Of a stretch of 24,822 nt of DNA, positions 13,894 to 22,561 are shown piece by piece; positions within the stretch are counted from its first letter, which is position 1, and each line of letters begins with the position of its first letter. The notes under the pieces are model-generated. The model saw nothing but the letters and a program-made list of their open reading frames with translations, searched no databases and was not told the DNA's origin. This stretch comes from an uncultured Parabacteroides sp. (GTDB taxonomy: Bacteria > Bacteroidota > Bacteroidia > Bacteroidales > Tannerellaceae): the NCBI GenBank assembly GCA_900547435.1, contig URGO01000025.1, positions 1-24,822 on the forward strand, given 5' to 3'. The translations under genes were made by a program, and so were the position numbers.

Positions 13894-15555
13894 ATGATTA
13901 ATACAAAAACTACGCCAGATTACATCTTCGAAAGTAGTTGGGAAGTGTGCAACAAAGTGGGAGGCATTTATACGGTCCTTTCCACCAAAGCACATACATT
14001 ACAGCAGATGAGGAAAGATAAAGTCATATTTATCGGTCCGGATATTTGGCAGACTGCTGTACCTATTGATTTTATAGAAGATGATTCCTTGTTTGATGAT
14101 TGGAAACGCCATGCAGACTTGACTGAAAACCTCCATGTTAAAGTAGGACGCTGGAATGTTCCGGGAATGCCGCCGGTTATGCTGGTCGACTTTAAGCCTT
14201 TCTTATCGGAAAAAGACGCTATCTACTACTCGATGTGGGAACATTTTCATGTTAATTCACTTCATGCTTACGGCGATTACGACGAATGTTGTATTTTTTC
14301 TTATGCGGTAGGGAAAACCATAGAGAGTTTCTATCGTTATTATAAATTGGACAATCAGCACGTTGTGGCCTTATTTAACGAATGGCAGACAGGGATGGGG
14401 GCTTTATACCTTCAATTGCATCTGCCGAAAGTCGCAACGCTGTTTACTACCCATGCGACTTCCATCGGACGTTCTATCGCCGGCAACAACAAAGCGCTCT
14501 ATGCCTACATGGACGGATATAACGGCGACCAAATGGCCTATGAACTGAACATGGAAGCCAAACATTCCGTAGAAAAGCAGGCAGCCCACCATGTGGATTG
14601 CTTTACAACCGTCAGTGACATTACCGCCCGCGAATGCAAACAATTGCTGGACAAAGAGCCTGACATCGTAACCCCCAACGGATTTGAGCCGAATTTTGTT
14701 CCGGAAGAGAATGAATATGTCATAAAACGTGCAGAAGCCAGAAAGACTTTGTTGCGGATAGCCGAAAAGCTGATAGGCTCTCCTATCGATCCGGACGCGT
14801 TACTGATTTCAACCAGCGGACGTTATGAATACAGGAACAAAGGTATCGACGTATTTATTACAGCAATGAACCGGGTACGGACTTCCGGAAGATTGCAAAA
14901 TGAAGCGGTTGTATTTATCATGGTCCCCGCATGGGTCCGTGAGCCGCGTGCCGATTTGCAAAAAGCTCTCGAATTGGATTACCCCATCCACGAGCGTATG
15001 CAATGTCCTTATATCACACACTGGTTAAATCAGATGCAAGACGACCGCGTTATCAATTATATTGGGAATATCGGTTTTCGGAACAGCAAATCGGATAAAT
15101 TGAAAATCATATTTATTCCTTGCTACCTGGATGGTAAAGATGGCATATTAAATAAACCTTATTACGATATATTGATAGGTATGGATGTAACGGTTTATCC
15201 CTCCTACTATGAGCCTTGGGGATATACGCCGTTGGAAAGCGTGGCTTTCGGCATCCCAACAATCACGACCAATTTGGCAGGATTCGGACTTTGGGCAAAG
15301 AAAGCATGCGTTTCGGGAGACGATATCCAAGAAGGTGTTGCTGTTATTGAGCGTACAGACTTCAATTATTTTGAGGTTGTTGATGCCATTACAGAACAAA
15401 TTTTAAAGTTATCAGAAACGGATAAAAACGAGAGAAAAGCAATCAAAGAACGTTGTTTCACACTTGCAAAGAAAGCAGAATGGAGCAAATTTATTGCTTA
15501 TTATCAAGACGCATTCTCTATAGCACTTGCAAACGCCGCAAAAAGAAACTGTTAA
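13894..15555 (+). CDS. Glycogen synthase, GT3-like (eukaryote-type) family
   Basis: Extends storage alpha-1,4-glucan using a sugar-nucleotide donor. The 553-residue protein has the GT-B layout of the animal/fungal-type glycogen synthase family. The N-terminal FESSWEVCNKVGGIYTVLSTKA carries the KVGG donor/acceptor loop. The middle contains NEWQTGMGALYL and TTHATSIGR. The C-terminal domain has YPSYYEPWGYTPLES with Glu440 and Glu448, the E-x7-E pair. It differs from classical bacterial GlgA (GT5), which has KTGGL. The donor (UDP- or ADP-glucose) is not decided by what I can see. A phosphorylase gene follows on the same strand after 90 bp that contain a separate promoter. Confidence 0.92.
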   Translation: MINTKTTPDYIFESSWEVCNKVGGIYTVLSTKAHTLQQMRKDKVIFIGPDIWQTAVPIDFIEDDSLFDDWKRHADLTENLHVKVGRWNVPGMPPVMLVDFKPFLSEKDAIYYSMWEHFHVNSLHAYGDYDECCIFSYAVGKTIESFYRYYKLDNQHVVALFNEWQTGMGALYLQLHLPKVATLFTTHATSIGRSIAGNNKALYAYMDGYNGDQMAYELNMEAKHSVEKQAAHHVDCFTTVSDITARECKQLLDKEPDIVTPNGFEPNFVPEENEYVIKRAEARKTLLRIAEKLIGSPIDPDALLISTSGRYEYRNKGIDVFITAMNRVRTSGRLQNEAVVFIMVPAWVREPRADLQKALELDYPIHERMQCPYITHWLNQMQDDRVINYIGNIGFRNSKSDKLKIIFIPCYLDGKDGILNKPYYDILIGMDVTVYPSYYEPWGYTPLESVAFGIPTITTNLAGFGLWAKKACVSGDDIQEGVAVIERTDFNYFEVVDAITEQILKLSETDKNERKAIKERCFTLAKKAEWSKFIAYYQDAFSIALANAAKRNC

Positions 15556-15582
15556 AAGTAAGCATTGATACTAAAATAGTTG

Positions 15583-15590
15583 TATCTTTG
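15583..15590 (+). promoter_or_regulatory. Phosphorylase promoter -7 box
   Basis: TATCTTTG is an exact -7 match located 55 bp before the phosphorylase start. It allows expression independent of the synthase. Confidence 0.65.
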
Positions 15591-15645
15591 CGCACGTTTT
15601 TCGGGAGAAGACAAATCAAGAAAGTTATACATTAAACTTCAATAT

Positions 15646-18207
15646 ATGAAAATCAAATCAAACGATCCTATTTGGAAAGAGGTTTATTCTCAATCAAAAC
15701 TTCCGCAGTCATTAGAAGTTTTGAGAGAAATGTCTACCAACTTATGGTGGGTGTGGAACCATGAAGGAGCTAAACTATTTGGTAAGATAGATCCTGAGCT
15801 TTGGAAAAAGACAGAAGGCAATCCGGTTGTTTTATTGCAGAACCTGTCTTTCAAACGTATTGAAGAAATTTTGGCAGACGATGAATTGATGGCCGAAATT
15901 AAAAAAGTCTACAAAGACTTTAGAACATATATAGACGTAAAGCCGGACACAACCAAACCGTCTATAGCTTACTTCAGTATGGAGTATGGATTGACAAACG
16001 TATTGAAAATCTATTCTGGAGGCTTGGGTATCTTGGCCGGTGATTATCTGAAGGAAGCAAGTGATAACAACATCGACATGTGTGCCGTTGGTTTCTTATA
16101 TCGCTACGGCTATTTCACACAGACTTTGTCGATGGATGGACAACAAATTGCCAACTATGAAGCACAAAACTTCAGCTCGCTGCCGTTGGTTCAGGTAATG
16201 GACGAACATGGCGAACCAATGGTTGTGGAAGTTCCTTATCCGGGTCGTAAAGTTTATGCGAATATCTGGAAAGTAAATGTTGGCCGTATTCCTTTATATT
16301 TGATGGATACGGATATTCCTCAGAACAGCGAATGGGATCGTTCAATTACCCATCAATTGTATGGTGGCGATTGGGAAAACCGCATGAAGCAAGAGTATTT
16401 GCTGGGTATCGGCGGTATCTTGATGTTGAACAAATTGGGTATCAAGAAGCAGGTTTACCATTGCAACGAAGGACATGCTGCATTGATCAACGTACAGCGC
16501 TTGGTAGATTATATCCAAAAAGACGGATTGTCTTTCAATCAGGCATTGGAAGTAGTTAGAGCTTCATCTTTGTATACAGTTCATACTCCGGTTCCGGCAG
16601 GACATGATTATTTCGATGAAGATTTGTTCGGACGTTATATGGGCGAATTCCCCAATAAGTTGGGTATAAGCTGGCAGGAATTTATCGACATGGGTCGTGT
16701 GAATCCAGGTTCAAACGAGAAGTTCTGCATGAGTACATTTGCTTTGAATACTTGTCAGGAAGCCAATGGTGTCAGCTGGTTGCACGGAAAAGTATCTCAA
16801 CGCATGTTTGCCCCGATTTGGAAAGGTTATTTCCCGGAAGAATTGCATGTAGGCTATGTAACCAATGGCGTTCATATGCCGACATGGGCTGCTACTGAAT
16901 GGAAAGAATTCTTCTACTCCCGCTTCCATAAAAACTTCTACAAGGACCAGTCAAACCAGAAATATTGGGAAGCTATCCAAAGTATGCCGGATGAAGAGAT
17001 TTGGGAAATCCGCAAAACTTTGAAGAATAAGCTGATCAAATATATCAAGAACGAATACAAGACAACTTGGTTGAAAAACCAAGGAGATCCGGCAAAGGTC
17101 GTTTCTATCTTGGATAAGATTAATCCAAATGCATTGTTGATTGGTTTTGCCCGCCGTTTTGCTACGTATAAACGTGCGCACCTGTTGTTTACGGATTTGA
17201 ACCGTTTGGCTAAGATTGTCAATAACGAGCAGTTCCCGATTCAGTTTGTATTCTCAGGAAAGGCACACCCGGCCGATGGCGGTGGCCAAGGATTGATCAA
17301 GCACATTATCGAGATTTCCCGTCGTCCGGAATTTGAAGGTAAGATCATCTTCCTGGAAAATTATGATATGCGTCTGGCGCGTCATCTGATTTCCGGTGTG
17401 GATGTTTGGTTGAACACGCCGACTCGTCCGCTGGAAGCATCCGGAACATCAGGAGAAAAAGCCGAAATGAATGGTGTATTGAATCTGTCTGTATTGGACG
17501 GTTGGTGGTATGAAGGTTATCGTGAAGGAGCCGGTTGGGCTTTGACCGACAAACGTACATATGACAACCAGCAGTATCAGGACCAGTTGGATGCAGCTAC
17601 TATTTATAACTTGCTGGAATCAGAGGTTATTCCGACCTATTATGCAAAGAACAGCAAAGGATATTCGCCGGATTGGGTTCAATATATCAAGAACTCCATG
17701 TCTCAAATCGCATACGATTATACCATGAAGCGTATGTTGGACGATTATATCGACCGCTTCTATAACAAGCTAGCTAAACGTTCGGCAGTCTTGGTAAAAG
17801 ACAACTTCGCTAAGGCAAAAGAAATTGCAGCTTGGAAAGAAGAAGTTGCCGCTCATTGGGATTGCTGCGAGGTTTGCTCGTTTACCAGCGATGCTGACTT
17901 TGCTACAAATGGTCCGGTTGTAGGTAAAGAGGCTTCTTTCAGCTTAGTAGTTGACCGCCACGAGCTGCAAGGTATGATTGGAGTCGAAGCAATCATCACA
18001 AAAGAAGATCCGGAAAAGCATGAGCCGAAGATTGTAGATAAGTACGAATTCAAGTTGGTCAAGGAAGAAGGAACGAAGATGTTCTTCGAATTGAAAGCAA
18101 CACCGGTAGAAGCCGGAAGCCAGAAGATTGGTTTCCGTATGTTCCCAAAGAATCCGAACTTACCTCACCGTATGGACTTTGCTTTTGTTCGTTGGATTCA
18201 ATTGTAA
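15646..18207 (+). CDS. glgP: Alpha-glucan (glycogen) phosphorylase
   Basis: Releases glucose-1-phosphate from alpha-1,4-glucan with a pyridoxal-phosphate cofactor. The 853-residue protein starts at the ATG at 15646. The in-frame ATG at 15580 is rejected because it overlaps the promoter. It opens with an N-terminal DUF3417-type domain (LPQSLEVLREMSTNLWWVWN), then the GT35 catalytic region with YFSMEYGLTNVLKIYSGGLGILAGD and HCNEGHAA. The cofactor lysine is expected at Lys605 in EASGTSGEKAEMNG. This is the short bacterial/archaeal type rather than the E. coli MalP/GlgP type (EASGTGNMK). Codon use is more biased than in neighbours (many CGT, GGT), suggesting high expression. It pairs functionally with the synthase upstream. 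Confidence 0.95.
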   Translation: MKIKSNDPIWKEVYSQSKLPQSLEVLREMSTNLWWVWNHEGAKLFGKIDPELWKKTEGNPVVLLQNLSFKRIEEILADDELMAEIKKVYKDFRTYIDVKPDTTKPSIAYFSMEYGLTNVLKIYSGGLGILAGDYLKEASDNNIDMCAVGFLYRYGYFTQTLSMDGQQIANYEAQNFSSLPLVQVMDEHGEPMVVEVPYPGRKVYANIWKVNVGRIPLYLMDTDIPQNSEWDRSITHQLYGGDWENRMKQEYLLGIGGILMLNKLGIKKQVYHCNEGHAALINVQRLVDYIQKDGLSFNQALEVVRASSLYTVHTPVPAGHDYFDEDLFGRYMGEFPNKLGISWQEFIDMGRVNPGSNEKFCMSTFALNTCQEANGVSWLHGKVSQRMFAPIWKGYFPEELHVGYVTNGVHMPTWAATEWKEFFYSRFHKNFYKDQSNQKYWEAIQSMPDEEIWEIRKTLKNKLIKYIKNEYKTTWLKNQGDPAKVVSILDKINPNALLIGFARRFATYKRAHLLFTDLNRLAKIVNNEQFPIQFVFSGKAHPADGGGQGLIKHIIEISRRPEFEGKIIFLENYDMRLARHLISGVDVWLNTPTRPLEASGTSGEKAEMNGVLNLSVLDGWWYEGYREGAGWALTDKRTYDNQQYQDQLDAATIYNLLESEVIPTYYAKNSKGYSPDWVQYIKNSMSQIAYDYTMKRMLDDYIDRFYNKLAKRSAVLVKDNFAKAKEIAAWKEEVAAHWDCCEVCSFTSDADFATNGPVVGKEASFSLVVDRHELQGMIGVEAIITKEDPEKHEPKIVDKYEFKLVKEEGTKMFFELKATPVEAGSQKIGFRMFPKNPNLPHRMDFAFVRWIQL

Positions 18208-18232
18208 TCAGTTTTATAAAAGTCATTATGTC

Positions 18233-18266
18233 AGGAATGCATCTCTCAAGGTGCATTCCTTTTTTA
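18233..18266 (+). terminator. Intrinsic terminator of glgP
   Basis: A 9-bp perfect stem (AGGAATGCA at 18233-18241 with TGCATTCCT at 18252-18260) has a 10-nt loop and is followed by TTTTTT. It lies 25 bp past the stop codon. Confidence 0.9.
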
Positions 18267-18274
18267 TCTTGAAT

Positions 18275-18586
18275 ATGTTGGTTTATAACATTACATTTCA
18301 TATTGACGCGGATATCTTACAAGAGTGTCTGGTATTCCTAAAAAGCGAGTATATTCCTCAAGCTACGAACAGCGGATTCATGCACTCACCGCGTATGCAC
18401 CGTGTCCTGCCTTACCAAGAGGGTATGGATGCTCATAGCTATGCTATCCAATTTCGGGTTAAGAATATGGACACGCTGAATTATTGGATTGAGGACGAAG
18501 GCCGAAGCATCTCCAAACAATTGGTAGACAAATTTGGACAGAAAGTGGTTGGATTCACAACAGTCCTGGAGGAAATAGACATATAG
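18275..18586 (+). CDS. DUF4286-family small protein
   Basis: A 103-residue protein of the Bacteroidetes-restricted DUF4286 family (MLVYNITFHIDADILQECLVF, then HRVLPYQEG and SYAIQF). It has a compact alpha/beta ferredoxin-like pattern with no membrane segment or signal peptide. The ATG at 18275 is used because the longer frame would start inside glgP and read through its terminator. A weak -7-like TATCTTGA at 18266-18273 is too close to the start to be convincing. It is 6 bp upstream of ruvC, so the two are co-transcribed. Function is unknown; the link with ruvC is by position only. Confidence 0.8.
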   Translation: MLVYNITFHIDADILQECLVFLKSEYIPQATNSGFMHSPRMHRVLPYQEGMDAHSYAIQFRVKNMDTLNYWIEDEGRSISKQLVDKFGQKVVGFTTVLEEIDI

Positions 18587-18592
18587 TAAATT

Positions 18593-19153
18593 ATGGTAAA
18601 AGAGCGAATCATATTAGGCATTGACCCTGGTTCTGTCATTATGGGCTACGGAATACTCCGCATTCTTGACAACAAACCGCATTTGGAGGCCATGGGCGTG
18701 ATTCAGTTGGGCAAATATGAAGACTATTATCTTCGTTTGAAGAAAATTTTCGAGCGTGTATTAGGATTGATAGACCATTATCATCCGGACGAGCTGGCGA
18801 TTGAAGCACCTTTCTTTGGAAAGAACGTGCAAAGTATGCTTAAACTGGGACGAGCTCAAGGTGTAGCTATAGCAGCTGCTTTGGAACGAGACATTCCCAT
18901 ATTTGAATATGCACCTTTGAAGATAAAGATGGCAATCACTGGAAATGGAAATGCTTCAAAAGAACAAGTCGCCGGTATGTTGCAGCGTCTTTTCCATATT
19001 CCGCAAGAGTCTATGCTGCCGCAATTAGACGCAACAGACGGGCTTGCTGCCGCTGTCTGCCATTTCTTTCAGACCAATCGGCCTGTCGTAGAGAAAAAAT
19101 ATTCCGACTGGAAAGACTTTATTGCCAAGAATCCGGATAAAGTAAGGAAATAA
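18593..19153 (+). CDS. ruvC: Holliday junction endonuclease RuvC
   Basis: Resolves Holliday junctions in recombination and fork repair. The 186-residue protein has the retroviral-integrase-like fold with the four acidic catalytic residues in place: Asp11 (ILGIDPG), Glu71 (LAIEAPFF), Asp146 and Asp149 (QLDATDGLAAA). GRAQGV at 86-91 is also typical. ruvA and ruvB are not in the window. It follows the DUF4286 gene after 6 bp and ends in an extended hairpin whose stem includes the stop codon. Confidence 0.97.
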   Translation: MVKERIILGIDPGSVIMGYGILRILDNKPHLEAMGVIQLGKYEDYYLRLKKIFERVLGLIDHYHPDELAIEAPFFGKNVQSMLKLGRAQGVAIAAALERDIPIFEYAPLKIKMAITGNGNASKEQVAGMLQRLFHIPQESMLPQLDATDGLAAAVCHFFQTNRPVVEKKYSDWKDFIAKNPDKVRK

Positions 19154-19207
19154 AAATGCCAATGCGCTCATGTAATAAAATAACATCAGCACACTGGCAT
19201 TTTATGC
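19153..19207 (+). terminator. Extended hairpin terminator after ruvC
   Basis: The outer stem AAAATGCCA (19153-19161) pairs with TGGCATTTT (19195-19203). It continues inward as an imperfect helix (TGCGCT with AGCACA, then ATGT with ACAT) around an AT loop. It is nearly symmetric and could serve both ruvC and convergent gdhA. Confidence 0.75.
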
Positions 19208-19296
19208 ATTAACTCATTCCGTTTTTGAGTTTGTCAATTCATAAATTCTTGCCCTACGTTGGTTTAGAAACAAAAAACTCAAAACGAATAAACTTA

Positions 19297-20631
19297 TCAA
19301 ACTATCCCTTGAGCCATCATAGCACGGGCTACTTTCATAAATCCGGCAATATTTGCGCCCTTTACATAGTTCACATAATCTCCCTCCCGACCATGAGCAA
19401 CACATTGGTTGTGAATATTACTCATAATCTGATGCAACCGAAGGTCTACCTCTTCAGCTGACCAGGAAATATGCATGGCATTCTGAGTCATTTCCAGACC
19501 AGAAGTAGCAACACCACCAGCATTGACGGCTTTCCCAGGAGCAAACAACTGATGATGCTCGATAAACAAGTCAACAGCTTCAGCCGTACAGCCCATATTG
19601 GACACTTCCGCTACACATAATGTCTTATTTTCAATCAGCTTCCGGGCATCATCCGCATCCAATTCGTTTTGAGTGGCACAAGGCAAAGCAATATCCACCT
19701 TCTGTTCCCACGGTTTCCGGCCGGCATAGAAAATCGCATTGGGGTACTCCTCGGCATAAGGTTCCACAATATCATTCCCTGAAGCACGAAGTTCCAGCAT
19801 ATAATCTATTTTTTCTCCTGAAATACCTTCCGAGTCATAAATATATCCGTCCGGACCGGAAATAGTAACGACCTTCGCCCCTAACTCAGTTGCCTTAGTA
19901 GCTGCTCCCCACGCCACATTTCCAAATCCTGAAATGGCTACTGTCTTGCCTTTCATGTCATATCCATGTTCGCCTAACATTTGATTGACAAAGTATAAAG
20001 CGCCAAAGCCGGTCGCTTCCGGACGAAGAATCGAACCGCCAAATTCCATACCTTTTCCGGTAAATGTTCCGGTATGTTCACGAGTCAACTTTTTATACAT
20101 ACCAAACAAATAGCCTATTTCACGACCTCCAACACCAATATCACCGGCTGGGACATCGGTATCCGGTCCTAAATTACGCCATAATTCCAACATGAAAGAC
20201 TGGCAGAAACGCATAATTTCCGCATCACTCTTCCCTCGCGGAGCAAAGTCGGACCCACCTTTAGCGCCACCCATAGGCAACGTGGTCAGCGCATTCTTGA
20301 ATGTCTGTTCAAATCCTAAAAATTTAAGAATGGAAAGATTGACGGATGGGTGGAAACGCAGACCGCCTTTGTACGGGCCGATAGCATTATTGAACTGAAC
20401 GCGGTAACCCAAATTTACCTGAACTTCTCCTTTGTCGTCTACCCAAGGGACACGGAAAGTGAAAATCCGATCTGGTTCTACCAACCGTTCTATGATTTTA
20501 GCTTTCTCAAATTCCGGATGTTCGTTATAAACATCTTCAATGGATAAAAGAACTTCTTTAACTGCCTGCAAGTACTCTTTTTCTCCAGGATGCTTTGCTT
20601 CCAATGCTGATAAGATAGCTTCTGTTTTCAT
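19297..20631 (-). CDS. gdhA: Glutamate dehydrogenase, NADP-type
   Basis: Interconverts 2-oxoglutarate plus ammonia and glutamate, the main ammonia-assimilation step at high ammonia. The 444-residue product is full length for the hexameric small-subunit family. The glutamate pocket is visible in NNAIGPYKGGLRFHP and PMGGAKGGSDF with catalytic Lys124. The Rossmann domain contains VAISGFGNVAWGAA. The sequence resembles the NADP(H)-linked biosynthetic type; coenzyme choice is inferred from family. A minus-strand promoter lies at 20666-20696. It is convergent with ruvC. Confidence 0.96.
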   Translation of the reverse strand: MKTEAILSALEAKHPGEKEYLQAVKEVLLSIEDVYNEHPEFEKAKIIERLVEPDRIFTFRVPWVDDKGEVQVNLGYRVQFNNAIGPYKGGLRFHPSVNLSILKFLGFEQTFKNALTTLPMGGAKGGSDFAPRGKSDAEIMRFCQSFMLELWRNLGPDTDVPAGDIGVGGREIGYLFGMYKKLTREHTGTFTGKGMEFGGSILRPEATGFGALYFVNQMLGEHGYDMKGKTVAISGFGNVAWGAATKATELGAKVVTISGPDGYIYDSEGISGEKIDYMLELRASGNDIVEPYAEEYPNAIFYAGRKPWEQKVDIALPCATQNELDADDARKLIENKTLCVAEVSNMGCTAEAVDLFIEHHQLFAPGKAVNAGGVATSGLEMTQNAMHISWSAEEVDLRLHQIMSNIHNQCVAHGREGDYVNYVKGANIAGFMKVARAMMAQGIV

Positions 20632-20665
20632 TGCTGTATATCATTTAAGTCTAACATTCTGTTCG

Positions 20666-20696
20666 CAAAGATAGCGTATTATTAGAAATAAACAAG
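20666..20696 (-). promoter_or_regulatory. gdhA promoter
   Basis: On the minus strand TATCTTTG (20666-20673) is an exact -7 match. CTTG (20693-20696) lies 19 bp upstream at the -33 position. Palindromic array B begins about 48 bp further upstream. Confidence 0.7.
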
Positions 20697-20743
20697 TTTT
20701 TCGCTGACAATTTGTAAAAAAATCTCTCCTATCCTTTGAAGAA

Positions 20744-20803
20744 AAAGGGTGCGCCCTTTAAATGAAAAGGGTGCATCCTTTCAACAGAAAGCATACACCC
20801 TTT
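20744..20803. repeat. 22-bp-period palindromic array B (three units)
   Basis: Units AAAGGGTGCGCCCTTT (20744-20759), AAAGGGTGCATCCTTT (20766-20781) and the degenerate AAAGCATACACCCTTT (20788-20803) lie exactly 22 bp centre to centre. A right half-unit ATCCTTT at 20731-20737 is also in phase. The core and spacing match array A at 10642-10701. The array sits between the gdhA promoter and the 3' end of rnhB. Confidence 0.85.
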
Positions 20804-20842
20804 TCTATCTTTGCCTACCTGCATACTGCCAGGTAATAAAAT

Positions 20843-21445
20843 TCAAAAACTTAATACAAGCTGTTCATTTCCAATCAGGTTAAACGATTTGCGATGATAA
20901 GGCGTTATGCCATGTTCCGCAATAGCAGAACGATGCTTTGGAGTAGGATAACCTTTATTGTGAATCCAATCGTAAACAGGAAATTCTTCATGCAAACGGT
21001 TCATATAGTCATCTCGATAAGTTTTGGCAAGAACCGATGCCGCTGCAATCGACATATATTTGCCATCACCTTTGACAACTGTTGTATAAGGCACCCCCTG
21101 ATAAGGATTAAAACGATTACCGTCTATCAACAAATGCTTCGGACGTATTTTCAATCCGTCTATTGCGCGATGCATGGCCAGAAATGATGCGTTCAGTATA
21201 TTTATCTTATCAATCTCTTCTGGGGAAACAATGCCGATAGCCCATGCGCTTGCCTCACGCTCTATCACTCCGCGCAAGGCATAACGCTGCTTCTCGGTCA
21301 GTTGTTTGGAATCGTTCAACAGTTCATTGCGAAAATCCGGAGGCAAGATAACCGCCGCTGCATAAACAGCCCCCGCCAAACATCCACGCCCGGCTTCATC
21401 ACATCCCGCCTCGATTGTATCCGGATATAAATAAGGTAAAAGCAT
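20843..21445 (-). CDS. rnhB: Ribonuclease HII
   Basis: Cleaves RNA in RNA-DNA hybrids and nicks at single ribonucleotides in DNA. The 200-residue protein has the family signature IEAGCDEAGRGCLAGAV with Asp16 and Glu17, and Asp108 in HLLIDGNRF as a further metal ligand. The Lys-Gly-Asp segment VVKGDGKYMSIAAASVLAK is typical of type 2 enzymes. It is the last gene of the minus-strand cluster, 7 bp after meaB. Confidence 0.96.
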   Translation of the reverse strand: MLLPYLYPDTIEAGCDEAGRGCLAGAVYAAAVILPPDFRNELLNDSKQLTEKQRYALRGVIEREASAWAIGIVSPEEIDKINILNASFLAMHRAIDGLKIRPKHLLIDGNRFNPYQGVPYTTVVKGDGKYMSIAAASVLAKTYRDDYMNRLHEEFPVYDWIHNKGYPTPKHRSAIAEHGITPYHRKSFNLIGNEQLVLSF

Positions 21446-21452
21446 AGCTACA

Positions 21453-22550
21453 TTATTTACCAGATATAGACCCTAAGAACAGGTCCATCATACGCTTGGC
21501 GGCAATGAACGGAGTTATCGCATTAGCCAATACTTGCTTCTCGGTAGCCTCAAGTTGCGCACTAACCTGCGGATTATTGTAAAACGTATCCCGAAGGGTA
21601 TCATTGATACTCTCATACATCCAATATTTGGCTTGCTCCCGGCGCTTATATTCAAAATAACCATTCTTCTTGGTAAAGGCCATGTATTCATCCACCATGT
21701 CCCAGATTTCCTTGATACCAATATTATAATAACCGGAATAGGTCAAAACCTTAGGGAACCAGCCGGATGCAGCAGGCGGAAACAGATGCAACGCATTACG
21801 AAATTGAGCCGCTGCAAGTTGAGCCTTATCAACATTATCGCCATCAGCCTTATTGATGATAATACCGTCCGCCATTTCCATGATGCCCCGTTTTATGCCT
21901 TGTAATTCATCCCCTGTTCCGGCTAACTGAATCAACAAGAAGAAATCGACCATAGAATGTACGGCGGTCTCACTCTGCCCGACACCGACCGTTTCCACAA
22001 AAACGGTATCAAATCCGGCCGCCTCACAAAGGATAATCGTCTCACGCGTCTTACGAGCCACACCTCCTAAAGAGCCAGCTGACGGAGAAGGACGTATAAA
22101 AGCATTTTTTTCACGAGACAAGGCTTCCATACGAGTCTTGTCTCCTAAGATGCTTCCCTTCGACCGTTCACTACTTGGGTCGATAGCTAAAACCGCTAAT
22201 TTGTGTCCTTGCTTCAGTAAATGAATGCCAAAGACATCAATCGAGGTACTCTTCCCGGCACCAGGAACTCCTGTTATGCCGATACGCATGGAATTTCCGG
22301 CAAAAGGCAAACATTTTTCTATGATTTCCTGAGCTAATTGCTGATGCTCATGTTTAGAACTTTCCACTAATGTAACCGCCTGACTCAAGATGGTAATATT
22401 CCCTTTCAGAATACCTTCAACATATTCTGCCGGCGTATACTGTCTACGTTTCACACGTTTTTTCAGATAAGGATTCACCGTTGGGACATCCTCTACGCCA
22501 CTGTTTACTTTCAAGCCCTTATAGGCTTCGTCATTTTCAGGGTGTTCCAT
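21453..22550 (-). CDS. meaB: Methylmalonyl-CoA mutase-associated GTPase MeaB
   Basis: A G3E-class P-loop GTPase that loads and protects the adenosylcobalamin cofactor of methylmalonyl-CoA mutase, part of the succinate-propionate pathway in Bacteroidales. The 365 residues show Walker A GVPGAGKS (94-101), the switch/Walker B-like segment around DTVFVETVGVGQSE, and the base-specificity motif NKADGDN. The family was formerly annotated ArgK. The mutase subunits are not in the window. It lies 11 bp downstream of the longer DUF1573 gene and 7 bp upstream of rnhB, so it is probably in an operon with them. Confidence 0.95.
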   Translation of the reverse strand: MEHPENDEAYKGLKVNSGVEDVPTVNPYLKKRVKRRQYTPAEYVEGILKGNITILSQAVTLVESSKHEHQQLAQEIIEKCLPFAGNSMRIGITGVPGAGKSTSIDVFGIHLLKQGHKLAVLAIDPSSERSKGSILGDKTRMEALSREKNAFIRPSPSAGSLGGVARKTRETIILCEAAGFDTVFVETVGVGQSETAVHSMVDFFLLIQLAGTGDELQGIKRGIMEMADGIIINKADGDNVDKAQLAAAQFRNALHLFPPAASGWFPKVLTYSGYYNIGIKEIWDMVDEYMAFTKKNGYFEYKRREQAKYWMYESINDTLRDTFYNNPQVSAQLEATEKQVLANAITPFIAAKRMMDLFLGSISGK

Positions 22551-22561
22551 AATCTATCGTT

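Noticed and set aside
19217..19286. Inverted repeat (GTTTTTGAGTTT with AAACTCAAAAC) after gdhA
   Set aside because: The arms need a one-base bulge and enclose nearly 40 nt; it may help end gdhA transcription but is too weak to call as a separate feature.
20806..20813. Plus-strand TATCTTTG after palindromic array B
   Set aside because: It matches the -7 box but has no -33 element and points into the antisense of rnhB with no gene to drive; likely chance.
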